Of a DNA stretch of 64,000 nucleotides, positions 43,376 to 53,686 are shown one piece after another (position 1 is the stretch's first letter; every line of letters starts with the position of its first letter). The notes under the pieces were generated by a model. It did no database searches, was not told the DNA's origin, and was given only the letters and a program-made list of their open reading frames with translations. The stretch is from Bedellia somnulentella (lineage: Eukaryota > Arthropoda > Insecta > Lepidoptera > Bedelliidae), in NCBI GenBank assembly GCA_963576735.1, contig OY755182.1:4898001-4962000 (forward strand), given 5' to 3'. Both the position numbers and the translations under genes were made by a program.

Positions 43376-46300
43376 GTTAGTGGAATGTTGTTCTTTGTTA
43401 TTATGTCTAAGTCTGTAGCTTGGTTATGTCAACTCGACCTATTTGCATAACTTAGTCGTACACACGCTTGGGGTCGGCAGAGACTTTTCATCAATCACGC
43501 TCCCTACTTTACGATTCTGACAAACCTTACTCACTCCCAAAAATAAAAGATGTTATTAAGGGGTTGTCCATTAATCACGTGAGGCTTGAAAGGGGGGGGA
43601 GGGGTTTGAAAAAAATCACGAAAATAACACAATGGGGAGGGGGGGTGTAGTAAGATATCTCGTGTATTTAATTTTTCGCCAAACGCGCGATTTTTAAACA
43701 AATATTAAGCGGCACATTTTTATTATGGTCCTTAATTTCAGAATAAAATAAGATTATAGTTTATACTTACCTGTATTTAAAATAATATAATATATACAAA
43801 ATTTTAAGATTCGTTGTAGCTACAAAAATACACGTGATGTTGAGACGGGGGAGGGGGGGTGGTCTTAAACCTCACTACTCATCACCAATGGGGGAGGGGG
43901 GGTTAAAAAATGCTAAAAATAGATCACGTGATTAATGGACAACCCCTAAAGGAAAGAAAAATTTCGACACTGGCGGGGTTCGAACCCGCGACCTTCGGGT
44001 ATACGCCCCCGTCGCTCTGCTTTCTTTCCTTTAATAACATCTTTTATTTATGAGTAATAATCCCCACATGAGGAATTCATGTCAAAAACATTAAATTATG
44101 TGATAGTTAGGCGTTTCCAACATTTGCATTCTATCTGAAAAGGTAGACAAGTGGCCGTCCGAATTAGTTCAAATTCGGAGGTAGGAAACGCAAACACTAC
44201 TTGAACGTGTAAAAAAGAAACAAAGGATAGAGAAATTTCGCGCTGGATGCCAACTGACACTGTAGCTCAGTTGGCAGAGCGACGGGGGCGTATACCCGAA
44301 GGTCGCGGGTTCGAACCCCGCCAGTGTCGAAATTTTTCTTTCCTTTAATAACATCTTTTATTTATGAGTAATAATCCCCACATGAGGAATTCATGTCAAA
44401 AACATTAAATTATCTTACTCACTCCCTTCTACATTCTTATACTTACTTACCCTTTTATACTACCTTACACTATAATTTTCATATCACTTCGGAGTTTTGA
44501 CTCAAATCTTCTTAATATATTTTTTCTGTAAGCCTCTTTCTTGCCCGGACGCCTGTGACGCGATGAGTTAAGCTAGAAATTTGGTTCAGGTATCGTTTTG
44601 TACAGTTCGCGGCCGTGGTGTGCACAAAATTCAGACATCTGATGTAACTGGATTAAGTTAATTGTTACAGAATTTCAAAGTTTCGATTTTGGCCCATATC
44701 TTTGCTTGAGTGTCATAAGCGCGCTCAAACTTTAGTCGATCAGAGATGCGCTGGGATTGGTCGGAATTTATTCAAACCGGCCAATCAGAAAAATTTAGTA
44801 GAAATTCAAAAGAGCTGCGCCAGGGTTACCCACTAGTTTGTATATATTTCTATCATCTCCTCTTAAGTATCTAACACTTTTAACAGTGTTTGGTTAAAAC
44901 ATTTATTGTATTGCGATAAATTGAAATAATAATAAAAATTTAACATGATAAAGATTCTTTTTACAATTAAATTATTTGAACTTGAAGTAGTCGGCATAGG
45001 TACAAGTTCTTCTGAATATCACGATATATTTTCCTTGACTTTGTATTTAATTAATGTATGCATTCGTTACATCAACATTAAATTAACAAGTTTAAATCAA
45101 GTTAACGCACCGTACGGGTGGGTTTAGGTACCATTTCCATGACAATCACAAGCTACACGTAAATAAATTACAGATATGCCTATCGATGAAATTTTTCTTA
45201 TTTTATCTTTTAAATTAAATGAGCAATGACTTCGTGGTCACGATGTTTTTCTAACCACCAACAACCTTGATAATCATCACATAGTTATACTAACACACAC
45301 CCGACGAATATTTTAATGCTTTAGAAATGAAACAGAGTTGTAACATGATTTGATTTCAACCCTATCAAGTCTTCTTACCACACAGACTCACGCCCATGTA
45401 TCCCAAAAAGGGGTAGCCAGAGCATCAGAGCTAGAAACTCCTCAGTCACATTTGGAAGTTGATAGGGTCTTCCCAGGTCTTCCCTGTGGTGATGGTACAA
45501 ATAAAGTATCGTAGGTGATGGGTCTCCAACCGCATACCCTTAGTCGCCTCTTACGACACTCGTGGGTAGAAATGGGTAGTGACATTCTAAGCCGGCACTA
45601 CACGGCATAATAAGTAAATAACAACGACTAAACATTTCTCCGTAGCATTTCCCTTCTTTTATTTTTTGTTCTTTCTTTAATTTCAATTTCAACACAAGTA
45701 ATCCACAATTGCAGACATGGCATCTCGGGCGACACCAACGTGCAGGGCGAGCAGGTGAAGAAGCTAGACGTACTGTCCAACGACCTCTTCATCAACATGC
45801 TGAAGTCTTCCTACACCACCTGCCTGCTGGTGTCTGAGGAGAACCCTGAAGCTATTCCGGTTAGTTATGATCCTCCCATTCTAGAACGTCTACCTAGTGA
45901 CTACACACTACCCACTGATTGGAGAACTACGTGTATGTTATTTTGTTTAAAAACCTCGTTTCTGACAACAAGGTAGATGAAGTAAGAAATACTCTCTGGA
46001 CTCAAACGCTCACGCCCGTATACCCTCGAAGGCGTGCTTATGAACATCACTTGATGTTGTTTATTGTTGTTGTGACCTAGTGTTCAGAGTACCCACGTTT
46101 TGTTTTGATTTGCTTTGTGTACTTACGTGAAAGGGGGCGCGCCTACCGCCACGCCGTTTTGTACAAATACACAGTCACATGACTAGTCATGTGGGTTTCC
46201 TCATGATGTTTTCCTCACCGTTATAAATTAAGAAAGAAAGATATATGTTTTTGTGGGTACCTTCTCTGGAAACTAGATGGCGCTTGCCATGTGAGTTCAG

Positions 46301-49300
46301 GAGTATTGGTACCTCTGCCAACCCCTTCGGGGATAAACGGCGTGAACGTTTATGTCTTTATTATGTTTCCTATTATAGTATCTCCTCCTCCGGTAGGTGT
46401 AATACCAAACTACCAAGTATCAACTAAGTATGCGGGGCTTTTAGAACAATTGATGGGCAAACCCTAAACTTCCAATAGAGACTGACGAATATTTGATTCC
46501 GAAACTTGCTAGATTATAGTCGTGAGGGCAGGTATGTACATTTTCTAAAACCGTTTGTTTTCACCAGGTAGAGGCCGAACGTCGCGGGAAGTACGTAGTT
46601 TGTTTCGATCCTCTGGACGGTTCCTCCAACATCGACTGCTTGGTCTCTGTGGGATCCATCTTCTCCATTTACAAGTAAGTACACCAAGATCGCTGATAAA
46701 TTGATTTTACAACCTTATAATTATATTATAGAAACTATTTAAATAATCATTACCCTTTACCGTTCTTAATCTATAGGGTTTCTCTAATAACTTTTATTGA
46801 TGTCATGGTTTTTCTATACTAATATTATAAAGAGGAAAGGTTTGATTTTTTGTTTGTTTGTTTGTTTGAATTGAATAGGCTCCAAAACTACTTGACGGAT
46901 TTGAAAAATTCTTTCACTGTTTTAATGCTACACTATTCCCGAGTGACATAGGCTATATTTCATTTTCAAAAAATTAGGGATCCTTACGTAAATTTCAAAA
47001 ATGTAACCAAAGGTGTTAAAGAAATACCAAAAAAAATATTTACATCGCGTGCGCTGCGAAAACTATTGAAAATAGAATAAAATTATGTACTACAATTTTA
47101 TAGAACACATCATTATCTAAAAAAATGCCCTGACAGCATGTCTCTAACTATTATAGTTATCTCACAACAAGCGTCATTATATAAAATTATTTAAAATTAA
47201 ATTAAAATCCTGCTTTAGAAAAGGCTCTTTATTTGTACCTATCTAATCCTTATAAAAAACGTATATATTATTTTAGACTACTTCAATACCCTTATATTAC
47301 TTTTTGAATTATTCAATTCGAACATTCCATTAGAAAGTTATCTTGAATTAAAAAAATAGATAAAACTCCGCTCGATTAGCTATGCATAGTAAGTTGTTGC
47401 AGGCGTCACGAAGGGGTACGGGAGGCTGCTTATCAAAGAGTTAAAGCAAAATTTAATTGTAGCGACTATTATCACTGGCCCAGCAGCCGGTCAATTAGCT
47501 CATATACCGAGGATACCGATGATCCCAACTGATCTGCCAATTCCATTTAAACGGCTACAATTTCCGGTTAAAACATCTTTTGCTTTAACAATTAATAAGT
47601 TCCAAGGCCAAACCTTCAAATTAGTGGGGTTTGACCTGCGAAAGAATTGTTTTACTCACGGTCAACTGTACGTTGGCCTGTCGCGGGTGGGAGCTCCTGA
47701 ACATCAATTTATTTTGCTGCCCCAAAATACAACAACGTCAAATATTGTTTACAGGGAAGCTCTAACTCTATAAATTGAATGGCTTTTGATGTAATTACTC
47801 ATTATGAAAAATAAAAAAAATAACGACATGATAGTCCAGTGGATAGAACACCCGCCTGAAAGCAGAAGGGCGTGAGTTCCAATCCTGGGTCGGGCCTACA
47901 CCAATTTGTCTCTTCTAAAGTCATATGTGTGGTTAATTTATCATGGTTGTTAACGGTGAGGGAAAAAAAATATATAAATATAAATACAAAAAAATATAAC
48001 ATACATACATATACTCACGGCTTTAAATCCCTAGAAGGGGTAGCCAGAGCTAAGGAATCAGAAATTCCTCAGCCACTTTTGGAAGTCTGCTGTGTAGTGT
48101 CGGCTTAGAATAGCACTACCCCATTTCTTCCGGTGGGTGTACGTAAGAGGCAACTAACGGTATTGGGGCTTTTAAGGGATTTTGGGCGATGCGGTTGGAG
48201 ACCCATCACCAACAACCTTTATTTTACCATCTTTTCCCCACACAACTTCCAAAAGTGGCTGAGGAATTTCTAATTCCTTAGCTCTGGCTACCCCTTCTAG
48301 GGATTTACAGCCGTGAGTATATGTATGTATGTTCTTTTGGAAGTTGTGTGGGGAAAAGATGGTGAAATAAAGGTTGTTGGTGATGGGTCACCAACCGCAT
48401 CGCCCAAAAATCCCTCAAAAGCCCCAAAACCGTTAGTCGCCTCTTACGTACACCCACCGGAAGAAATGGGGTAGTGCTATTCTAAGCCGACACTACACAG
48501 CAAAAAAATATAACATAGTTTAAAACTTTAAAAAAATATGTTAAAATAATAATACATGTAATAAAATGAAAAACAAAATGTTAATGATAATTCATGCCCG
48601 AGCGAAGCCGGGACGGGCTGCTAGTATTCAAATAAATTTGAACAACTGACATTTTATAGCGTTAATACTCTTCATGTATAATCTACCTAAATAGCTGGCA
48701 CAATAAATCAATTACAACATAGCGTTCTATCTATTAGGCCAATGGACAATAAATATATCATTATTCATCAGCCTATAGACGTCCATTGCTGTGCTGGACA
48801 TAGGTCTCCCCCAATGATCTCCACAACGACCGGTCCTGTGCTGCCCTCATCCATCGGCTTCCCGCGATCTTGACCAAGTCGTCGGTCCACCTTGTGGGAG
48901 GCCTACCCACACTGCGTCGTCCGGTACGTGGCCGCCACTCCAGAACCTTCGAGCCCCAACGGCCGTCGGTTCTGCGTGCAATGTGCCCTGCCCATTGCCA
49001 CTTCAGTTTTGCAATTCTTCGGGCTTAGTCCTCAGTGACCCCGGTTCTTCTACGGGTTTCAGTTAGTATTGTATATGTTTATTCTCAATTTCAGACGCAA
49101 AACCACAGGCGAGCCCACAGCATCAGACGCACTCAGGCCCGGTCGAGAGCTGGTAGCGGCAGGGTATGCGCTCTACGGCTCCGCCACCATGATCGTCATC
49201 AGCCTGGGTACTGGCACCGGGGTGCACGGCTTCATGTATGACCCTTCGATTGGAGAGTTCATTCTCACGGACCCGAACATGAAGATACCGCCGAAAGGGA

Positions 49301-52226
49301 ATATTTATTCCATTAATGAAGGTAAATAACTATTTGGAACTGCAACTTTATATTGGCTTAGAATAACATTACCCCATTTCTACCCGTGGGTAATCGTAAG
49401 AGGCGACTAAGGGTATATGGGCTTCTTAAGTGATTTTTGGGCGACGTGGTTGGAGACCCGTCACCAAAAACATTTATTATTATCATCTTTTCCCCAATCA
49501 ACTTCCAAAAGCGGCTGAGGAATTTCTCATTCCAAAGCTCTGGCTACCACGTTAAGGTTATGGCTGTTTGTCCATCTCCGGGGCAGCAATTTTTCGGTAT
49601 ATTTTGTGAAGCAAGTATTTTTACTGACCTGTGAAGTATCAAATTTAAACAGCAGTAACCCACGGGTGTACGCTTTACGGGGCAACTTAGGTTTCTAGGT
49701 TGTTCTAAAGTGATTGTTGGGCGATGTAGCTGGTGACCCGTAACCAACTACGCTTTATTTTACTATCTTCTCTAAATTTCCTATAATGTTGGGTCATACC
49801 ACTATAAAATACATTTAAAAAACTTAAGTATAAAAGCTTTATAGTGTCGGCTTAGAATAGCACTACCCCATTTCTTCCGTGTGTTGTACGTCACGGGGCC
49901 ACTAACGGTATTGGGGCTTTTATGGGATTTTTGGGCTATGCGGTTGCAGATCCAACACCAACAACCTTTATTTTACTTTTCCCCACTCTACTCTTCAAGA
50001 GTGTTTGTTAGTATGTATATTCATGCTGTAAGGGTAATGCAAAGCGATTATTAATATCCATGACTATAATGATTGCCTTTACCATTTCATTAACTTAACA
50101 ATGTGACTTCATTCTTATCTCACTACGAAGAGGTCATCAAACTCATTTTAATAATATTTGTCACGTTTTGTTTGGTTTAAATATTGTTGTTTTAATTCTC
50201 GTTGATTCTAGATTATTCTCCACATTATGATGAAATTGTAACATTAGTTTATTCTGACCATTATGATAATATACTTGAAAGTAGTAAGAAAAGACAAGAT
50301 TTCCTTCACCAGCATCCTGATATGTTAACTACACCGCATATAAAATGGCACTTACATCGTACCTCGAGGGATTGGCTGAGCTGCTAGTTTTTCGGAACGA
50401 CATAATATGTCGTTGACATACTGCATATTATCATTTATATCTGTTTGAGCAGAGACTATCATAATGAATGATAAATCCTAAATAAACCCCATCATAATAA
50501 ATGATAATGAATAAATCACAAATGGCGAATAAACATCTTCTTTTCTTTCCTTTTTCTTAAATTGGTTCCCCAAGATACAGGCTGCGCCTAGTTTGGGAGG
50601 GATTCCCAAACTAGTAAATGGACAAAGCTGTATTTCTTTTAATAAATGTATTTATACTTTATTGTCTAATGGTGTCCAGAGTAACCAATTCTTCAAAATC
50701 TGTACATTGGTTGGCAGTTAGAACGTAATCGCAAACTGTATACTTAAGTATTTAGTCATTTAAAACGTTTTTAAGTTTAGACTGAACAGTAGAAGCAGTT
50801 GATAACTTTGCTACTGATCTGACTAAAATTCATACCTATAAGTTTTAGTCAGTCACCGGTTTCTTGCTATGCTTGTTAAATAAGTTATGTTTGTATAGAG
50901 ACCCATAAATATCTATCTTTCTTTTTCTACAAACGTAAAAATGGAAACTTTTGACTCTTACTTATACTCACGCTCATTATTCCCATTAAGGTAGACAGAG
51001 ACTATCGATCGCCACTTAGTACGATCTTGACAAACCTCTCTTGCTTTCCTTACATTCATTATTCTTCTCACTTCGGACTCCCGCCTTTATAAGAACGTTT
51101 TCCATTTGGCTTATTATTTCTTTTCACTCATTCACCATGTTTTCCAGGTTACGCGGCCGAATGGGACGAAGGCCTACGCAATTACATCGAGTCTAAGAAA
51201 CGGCCTGCAAAGGGCAAGGCCTACGGAGCCAGATATGTCGGCTCTATGGTGGCTGACGTGCACCGAACTATCAAATATGGAGGCATCTTTATGTACCCTG
51301 CTACCAAGTCGGCACCCAATGGGAAGGTGAGAAAAATGTTTGTTGTAAATTGGAATATCTATCTTTTACGTTACGCAGAGGAAACAGTGCACTTGAATGA
51401 AAACTAAACTAAATAATTTATTTGAACCTTTAATTTCACCTCTGCCCTATGTGCCCCCCCCTCATAATAAAATCATTATTGGATGGAAGCAGTTCTGTGA
51501 AAGAGATATATATAATTTATGCTATTAAGTGTCGATTTAGCATATCACTAACCCATTTCTTTCCGCGGCTACCGTACATAGGATTTCGAAGCTATTTAAC
51601 TGATTTTGGGCGATTGAGATGGAGTCTGATCCCACCAACCCAAATTAAGAATGAAAGTGATGTTTCGCCTTAGAGTAGCATAACCCACCTCCTCCCGTAG
51701 GTGTAATACCAAACTACCAAGCATCAGCTAAGTATGCGGGGCTTTTAGAACAATTGATGGGCAAACCCATCACTGACGTTGCTTTGCAATGCTACAATTT
51801 TTTCTCTAAACTTCCAGTAGAGACTGATTTAACTGATTTTTGAGCGATTTAGATGGAGTCTGATCCCATCAACACTCCTTTATTTTATATCGTTTCCCCA
51901 CTCAACTTAGCACAAAGCGGCTAAGGAATTTCAACTGGCTACCTCTTTTTGAGATTAATAGCCGTAACGTATGTATGTACGGTTATTAAATATGCCGTGA
52001 TTTTTCAAACGGATGTTTATTAAATATCTTATGACATATTCCACAGCTTCGTCTGCTATATGAATGCAACCCCATGTCGTTCCTGGTAGAGGAAGCGGGT
52101 GGCAAAGCCATGTCGGGAAGCGAACCTGTGCTAGACATACTGCCCACCAGCGTGCACCAACGATCGCCGTGCTATCTCGGCTCCAGGGATGATGTTGATG
52201 AACTGCTCAGCTATTTGAAGAAATGA
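43200..52226 (+). CDS. Fbp: Fructose-1,6-bisphosphatase, complete, 6 exons
   Basis: This cytosolic enzyme hydrolyses fructose 1,6-bisphosphate to fructose 6-phosphate and phosphate, the committed gluconeogenic step. It needs Mg2+ and is inhibited by AMP in most animals. Exons of 176, 145, 107, 227, 179 and 180 nt sum to 1014 nt (337 aa plus stop), with all joints in phase. The N-terminal helix [20 protein letters not shown] lies where AMP binds in the family. Metal-site motifs are VSEEN (about 95-99) and [10 protein letters not shown] (121-130). Substrate-binding and active-site segments are [14 protein letters not shown] and the signature [13 protein letters not shown] (277-289), which includes the Lys and Glu used in catalysis. 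The length equals the usual insect enzyme. No lesion was seen. Introns 2-5 are full of transposons, including a Helitron. Confidence 0.98.
43560..43946. mobile_element. MITE with TAA duplication, 387 bp
   Basis: 23-bp perfect inverted ends, GGGGTTGTCCATTAATCACG onwards. TAA lies on both sides (43557-43559, 43947-43949), and the intact SINE-C sequence has a single TAA at this spot. The interior is noncoding with several G runs. Duplication size suggests PIF/Harbinger. Confidence 0.85.
44021..44099 (+). repeat. 79-bp direct repeat, first copy (SINE-C body)
   Basis: Identical to 44335-44413: TTTCTTTCCTTTAATAACAT through ATCCCCACATGAGGAATTC to TTAAATTAT. Confidence 0.95.
44256..44413 (+). repeat. 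SINE-C copy with canonical tRNA-like head
   Basis: GACACTG ... CAGTGTC form a perfect 7-bp acceptor stem. GTAGCTCAGTTGG is an ideal A box and GGTTCGAACCC an ideal B box with a GCGGG/CCCGC T-stem. The anticodon arm is irregular (8-nt loop), so it is not scored as a functional tRNA. The 73-bp stretch at 44274-44346 is the exact reverse complement of 43948-44020. Confidence 0.78.
44978..45290 (-). repeat. SINE-B copy, diverged
   Basis: GTCGGCATAGGTACAAGTTC followed by TTCTGAATATCACG, then CACGATGTTTTTC and ACCAACAACC, correspond to the tail-to-core order of a minus-strand SINE-B. Confidence 0.5.
45384..45607 (-). repeat. SINE-A copy
   Basis: ACTCACGCCCATGTATCC to AAGCCGGCACTACACGGC, with a short tandem duplication GGTCTTCCC. 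Lies 108 bp before Fbp exon 2. Confidence 0.8.
45715..45859 (+). CDS. Fbp: Fbp exon 2
   Basis: Acceptor ATTGCAG|A, donor CCG|GTTAGT. Encodes (L)[18 protein letters not shown] through [10 protein letters not shown]. Confidence 0.96.
46000..46352. repeat. SINE-B pieces, two orientations
   Basis: 46000-46225 is minus-strand tail and core (ACTCAAACGCTCACGCCCG, CCTCATGATGTTTTCCTCACC). 46247-46352 is a plus-strand 3' end (GGGTACCTTCTCTGG, CGGGGATAAACGGCGTGAACG). Confidence 0.7.
46377..46540 (+). repeat. SINE-A fragment, diverged
   Basis: CTCCTCCGGTAGGTGTAATAC, GGGGCTTTTAGAACAATTG; the same diverged subtype as 51660-51990. It ends just before Fbp exon 3. Confidence 0.5.
46568..46674 (+). CDS. Fbp: Fbp exon 3 (metal site)
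   Basis: Acceptor CACCAG|GTA, donor ACAA|GTAAGT. Encodes [20 protein letters not shown] then [15 protein letters not shown]. Confidence 0.97.
47402..47773 (+). pseudogene. Helitron Rep/helicase C-terminal remnant
   Basis: Reads [20 protein letters not shown], then [45 protein letters not shown] and a stop. The ALTINK.QGQT and LYV..SRV motifs are motifs V and VI of the PIF1-type helicase of Helitrons. The N-terminal Rep and the earlier helicase motifs are absent, so it is dead. Confidence 0.85.
47824..47966 (+). repeat. SINE-B 5' fragment
   Basis: Complete tRNA-like head CGACATGATAGTCCAGTGG with B box GAGTTCCAATCCTGG, up to GGTGAGGGAAAA, then cut off by an A/T-rich stretch. Confidence 0.8.
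47999..48502 (-). repeat. SINE-A copy (minus), split by a younger SINE-A
   Basis: Tail half 47999-48086, head half 48345-48502 (to GCCGACACTACACAGC). The interruption is the plus-strand SINE-A at 48087-48333. Confidence 0.88.
48087..48333 (+). repeat. SINE-A copy with 11-bp target duplication
   Basis: A full-length insertion flanked by exact CTTTTGGAAGT (48076-48086 and 48334-48344). The host copy has this string once, which proves the edges of the family: 247 bp, from CTGCTGTGTAGTG to GTATATGTATGTATGTT. Confidence 0.93.
48757..49060 (-). mobile_element. RTE-type LINE 3' fragment
   Basis: The minus strand reads [20 protein letters not shown] then [14 protein letters not shown], a common C-terminus of RTE-like retrotransposons in Lepidoptera. 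It is 5'-truncated and ends 35 bp before Fbp exon 4. Confidence 0.8.
49095..49321 (+). CDS. Fbp: Fbp exon 4
   Basis: Acceptor TTTCAG|A, donor GAAG|GTAAAT. Encodes (K)[34 protein letters not shown] and [20 protein letters not shown]. Confidence 0.97.
49353..49570 (+). repeat. SINE-A copy, ends eroded
   Basis: TTGGCTTAGAATAACATTACC to CTGGCTACCACGTTAAGG; the 10474-type subfamily. A diverged fragment follows at 49660-49790. Confidence 0.75.
49837..50018 (+). repeat. SINE-A copy, 3' deleted
   Basis: TATAGTGTCGGCTTAGAATAG head, GGTATTGGGGC core, then a shortened 3' half ending GTTAGTATGTAT. Confidence 0.7.
50019..50957 (+). other. Fbp intron 4, remainder
   Basis: AT-rich. A 61-codon ORF at 50202-50387 has no recognisable family. 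No repeat was assigned. Confidence 0.35.
50958..51110 (-). mobile_element. LINE-D 3' fragment
   Basis: CTTATACTCACGCTCATTATT, GTAGACAGAGACTATCGATC and GATCTTGACAAACCTCTC match the minus-strand LINE-D pieces at 36301 and 42205. Confidence 0.68.
51148..51326 (+). CDS. Fbp: Fbp exon 5
   Basis: Acceptor TTTCCAG|GT, donor AAG|GTGAGA. Encodes (G)[37 protein letters not shown] and [11 protein letters not shown]. Confidence 0.97.
51519..51990 (+). repeat. Two SINE-A copies, diverged
   Basis: 51519-51645 is a 5' part (AAGTGTCGATTTAGCATATC). 51660-51990 is a longer copy with a 60-70 bp extra middle segment and the end TAATAGCCGTAACGTATG. They form an older subtype of the family. Confidence 0.55.
52047..52226 (+). 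CDS. Fbp: Fbp exon 6 and stop
   Basis: Acceptor CCACAG|CTT. Encodes [20 protein letters not shown] to ELLSYLKK and TGA at 52224-52226. Confidence 0.97.
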   Translation, partial: LRLLYECNPMSFLVEEAGGKAMSGSEPVLDILPTSVHQRSPCYLGSRDDVDELLSYLKK

Positions 52227-52407
52227 TTTAGGTTTTTGTGTTTATGAAGTTACATCGATCAATTTTACAAATAACTAGTTTCATCTGAATCGATTTGATT
52301 AAAAATCTCAGTTATTGTAGTAGATATAAAAGTTAGTTTAACGAGCTTACCTCTTCAAAAGAATTTGTCAACAAAATAATTATTTTCCTCATATATAATC
52401 ATACTGA

Positions 52408-52413
52408 AATAAA
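52408..52413 (+). terminator. Fbp polyadenylation signal
   Basis: AATAAA 182 nt after the stop codon, the first on the plus strand, followed by T-rich sequence; gives a 3'UTR of about 200 nt. Confidence 0.6.
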
Positions 52414-53572
52414 TATTACTTCGTACTATTTTATGTCTCAAAAGAAAATAAGAAAAAGGATATCCATTTTATAATAGAAAAAAAGAATAGTTTTTTATTT
52501 ACATATTTTTACCAGATATGCATTTATATATTATGTTACTTCTATCGTTAAGAAAAAAATAAAAATACTAAATGCTGTGTTCTAGTTTTATTTACAAAAT
52601 TTACTTATAATTAGCACAATATAATTAATACATCAATTAACTTAGTAAACAAAGACACCCGTCTTATCTTTCATACCAAAGAAAATATGTACTATCAGTG
52701 CACACATGCATAAGGTCACGACCCTGGTCTTGAAATGGGGTAGACATTAATGCATTTGTATACTATAGTAACTTCTTACAACAGCTAGTCAAATTAAATG
52801 ATCGTCCGAACTTAAGAAATAAAATGAAAAACATTGAATAATTGAGTTATTTCTGTGAACAAGTCTTTGGTCGACCGTAATATGTTACGTACGAGAGATG
52901 TTCGAGGAATAGTAAGAGAAATGCAAAAAATCTTGCCACTTATGTTACGCTTTAATGTTATAGAATCTGACCGACACATGTGTGCTAATCTAGAGCTTGA
53001 ACAGCCCGGCTAGTACGAGCGGTGTTTAAACTAGTTATCGCGTGGGATAAAGCAGCCATCTCTTACGCACTTACTTATACTGCCATCTCATTCTAACCGT
53101 TATCGTGTCGATATAAGAGCGCTAGTGCTTGCCCTTCTGATATAAGTCATTATAAACGTTGTGAAGGTAAAATTATCCCCAAAGACCACCACGCCTTAAT
53201 AAATAAATTTTCTAGACACACTTTATAAAAATACTGTCAAAACAGCTGCTTATTACACATAACGTGATGCTAAGAAAATGGAGCAAGTGAAAGTAGAGCC
53301 TAATTAGCAAAATATGTCTTTATTAGCTTATCACACCACACATTCACTTGCTACCGACATCTTTATTGCCTGTCCTCTAATATCCACTATACTTTAAATT
53401 TAAGTTTAAAGTGCGAAATTTTATTTTTACACCTTTCAGTACACACTTGACAATTAAAACTCATGGCGTGTCACCGGCATACAATGCGACGAATTCAAAA
53501 TTAGGATCGTATGTATTATAAAATGATGCCTTTCATACATCCTCACTCAATTAGTCAGCCATACAAACCCAT
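52414..53572 (-). other. Convergent 3' regions of Fbp and Ncbp1
   Basis: No repeat seen. The minus strand should hold the Ncbp1 3'UTR. Candidate poly(A) signals on that strand are AATAAA at 53362-53367 and 53319-53324. The choice between them cannot be made by eye. Confidence 0.45.
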
Positions 53573-53686
53573 CTAAGCTGTAAGCGCTACAAACTGGTGG
53601 AAAACATCCAGGATATGAGGATCCAGGTCTTGCGTGAACAGCAACGTTTCCAAAGTACTGCTGTACTTCTGGACTTGCTCGTGGTG
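53573..53686 (-). CDS. Ncbp1: Ncbp1 last exon and stop
   Basis: 114 nt, acceptor TTCCAG|CAC. Encodes [20 protein letters not shown] then [17 protein letters not shown] and TAG at 53575-53573. The 3.6 kb intron upstream of it is transposon-rich. Confidence 0.95.
   Translation of the reverse strand, partial: HHEQVQKYSSTLETLLFTQDLDPHILDVFHQFVALTA

Larger units (their letters stand above)
43539..44413. mobile_element. Compound SINE-C insertion with 13-bp TSD
   Basis: Flanked by the exact repeat CTTACTCACTCCC (43526-43538 and 44414-44426). Inside is a SINE-C head/body in minus orientation (carrying a MITE), a plus-strand body, a unique link, then a complete plus-strand SINE-C. The target was a minus-strand LINE-D fragment (43449-43538, resuming at 44427). 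Confidence 0.8.
46813..48624 (+). mobile_element. Helitron with helicase remnant, 1.8 kb, in Fbp intron 3
   Basis: The 5' end TCTATACTAATATTATAAAG is followed by GTTTGTTTG repeats. The 3' end has the hairpin CCCGAGCGAAGCCGGGACGG then CTGCTAG|T. Both are typical of lepidopteran Helitrons. It is on the same strand as Fbp. Later SINE-A and SINE-B insertions occupy 47824-48502. Confidence 0.85.

Noticed and set aside
44258..44331. A tRNA gene on the plus strand
   Set aside because: Perfect A and B boxes and acceptor stem, but the anticodon loop has 8 nt and the unit is part of a duplicated, TSD-flanked SINE-C complex.
44169..44354. Minus-strand ORF reading [14 protein letters not shown]
   Set aside because: This is the well-known spurious translation of a tRNA-type SINE, not a protein.
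45740..45976. Independent gene at the Met in Fbp exon 2
   Set aside because: The reading frame is exon 2 of Fbp; the last third of the ORF is intron read-through past the donor at 45859.
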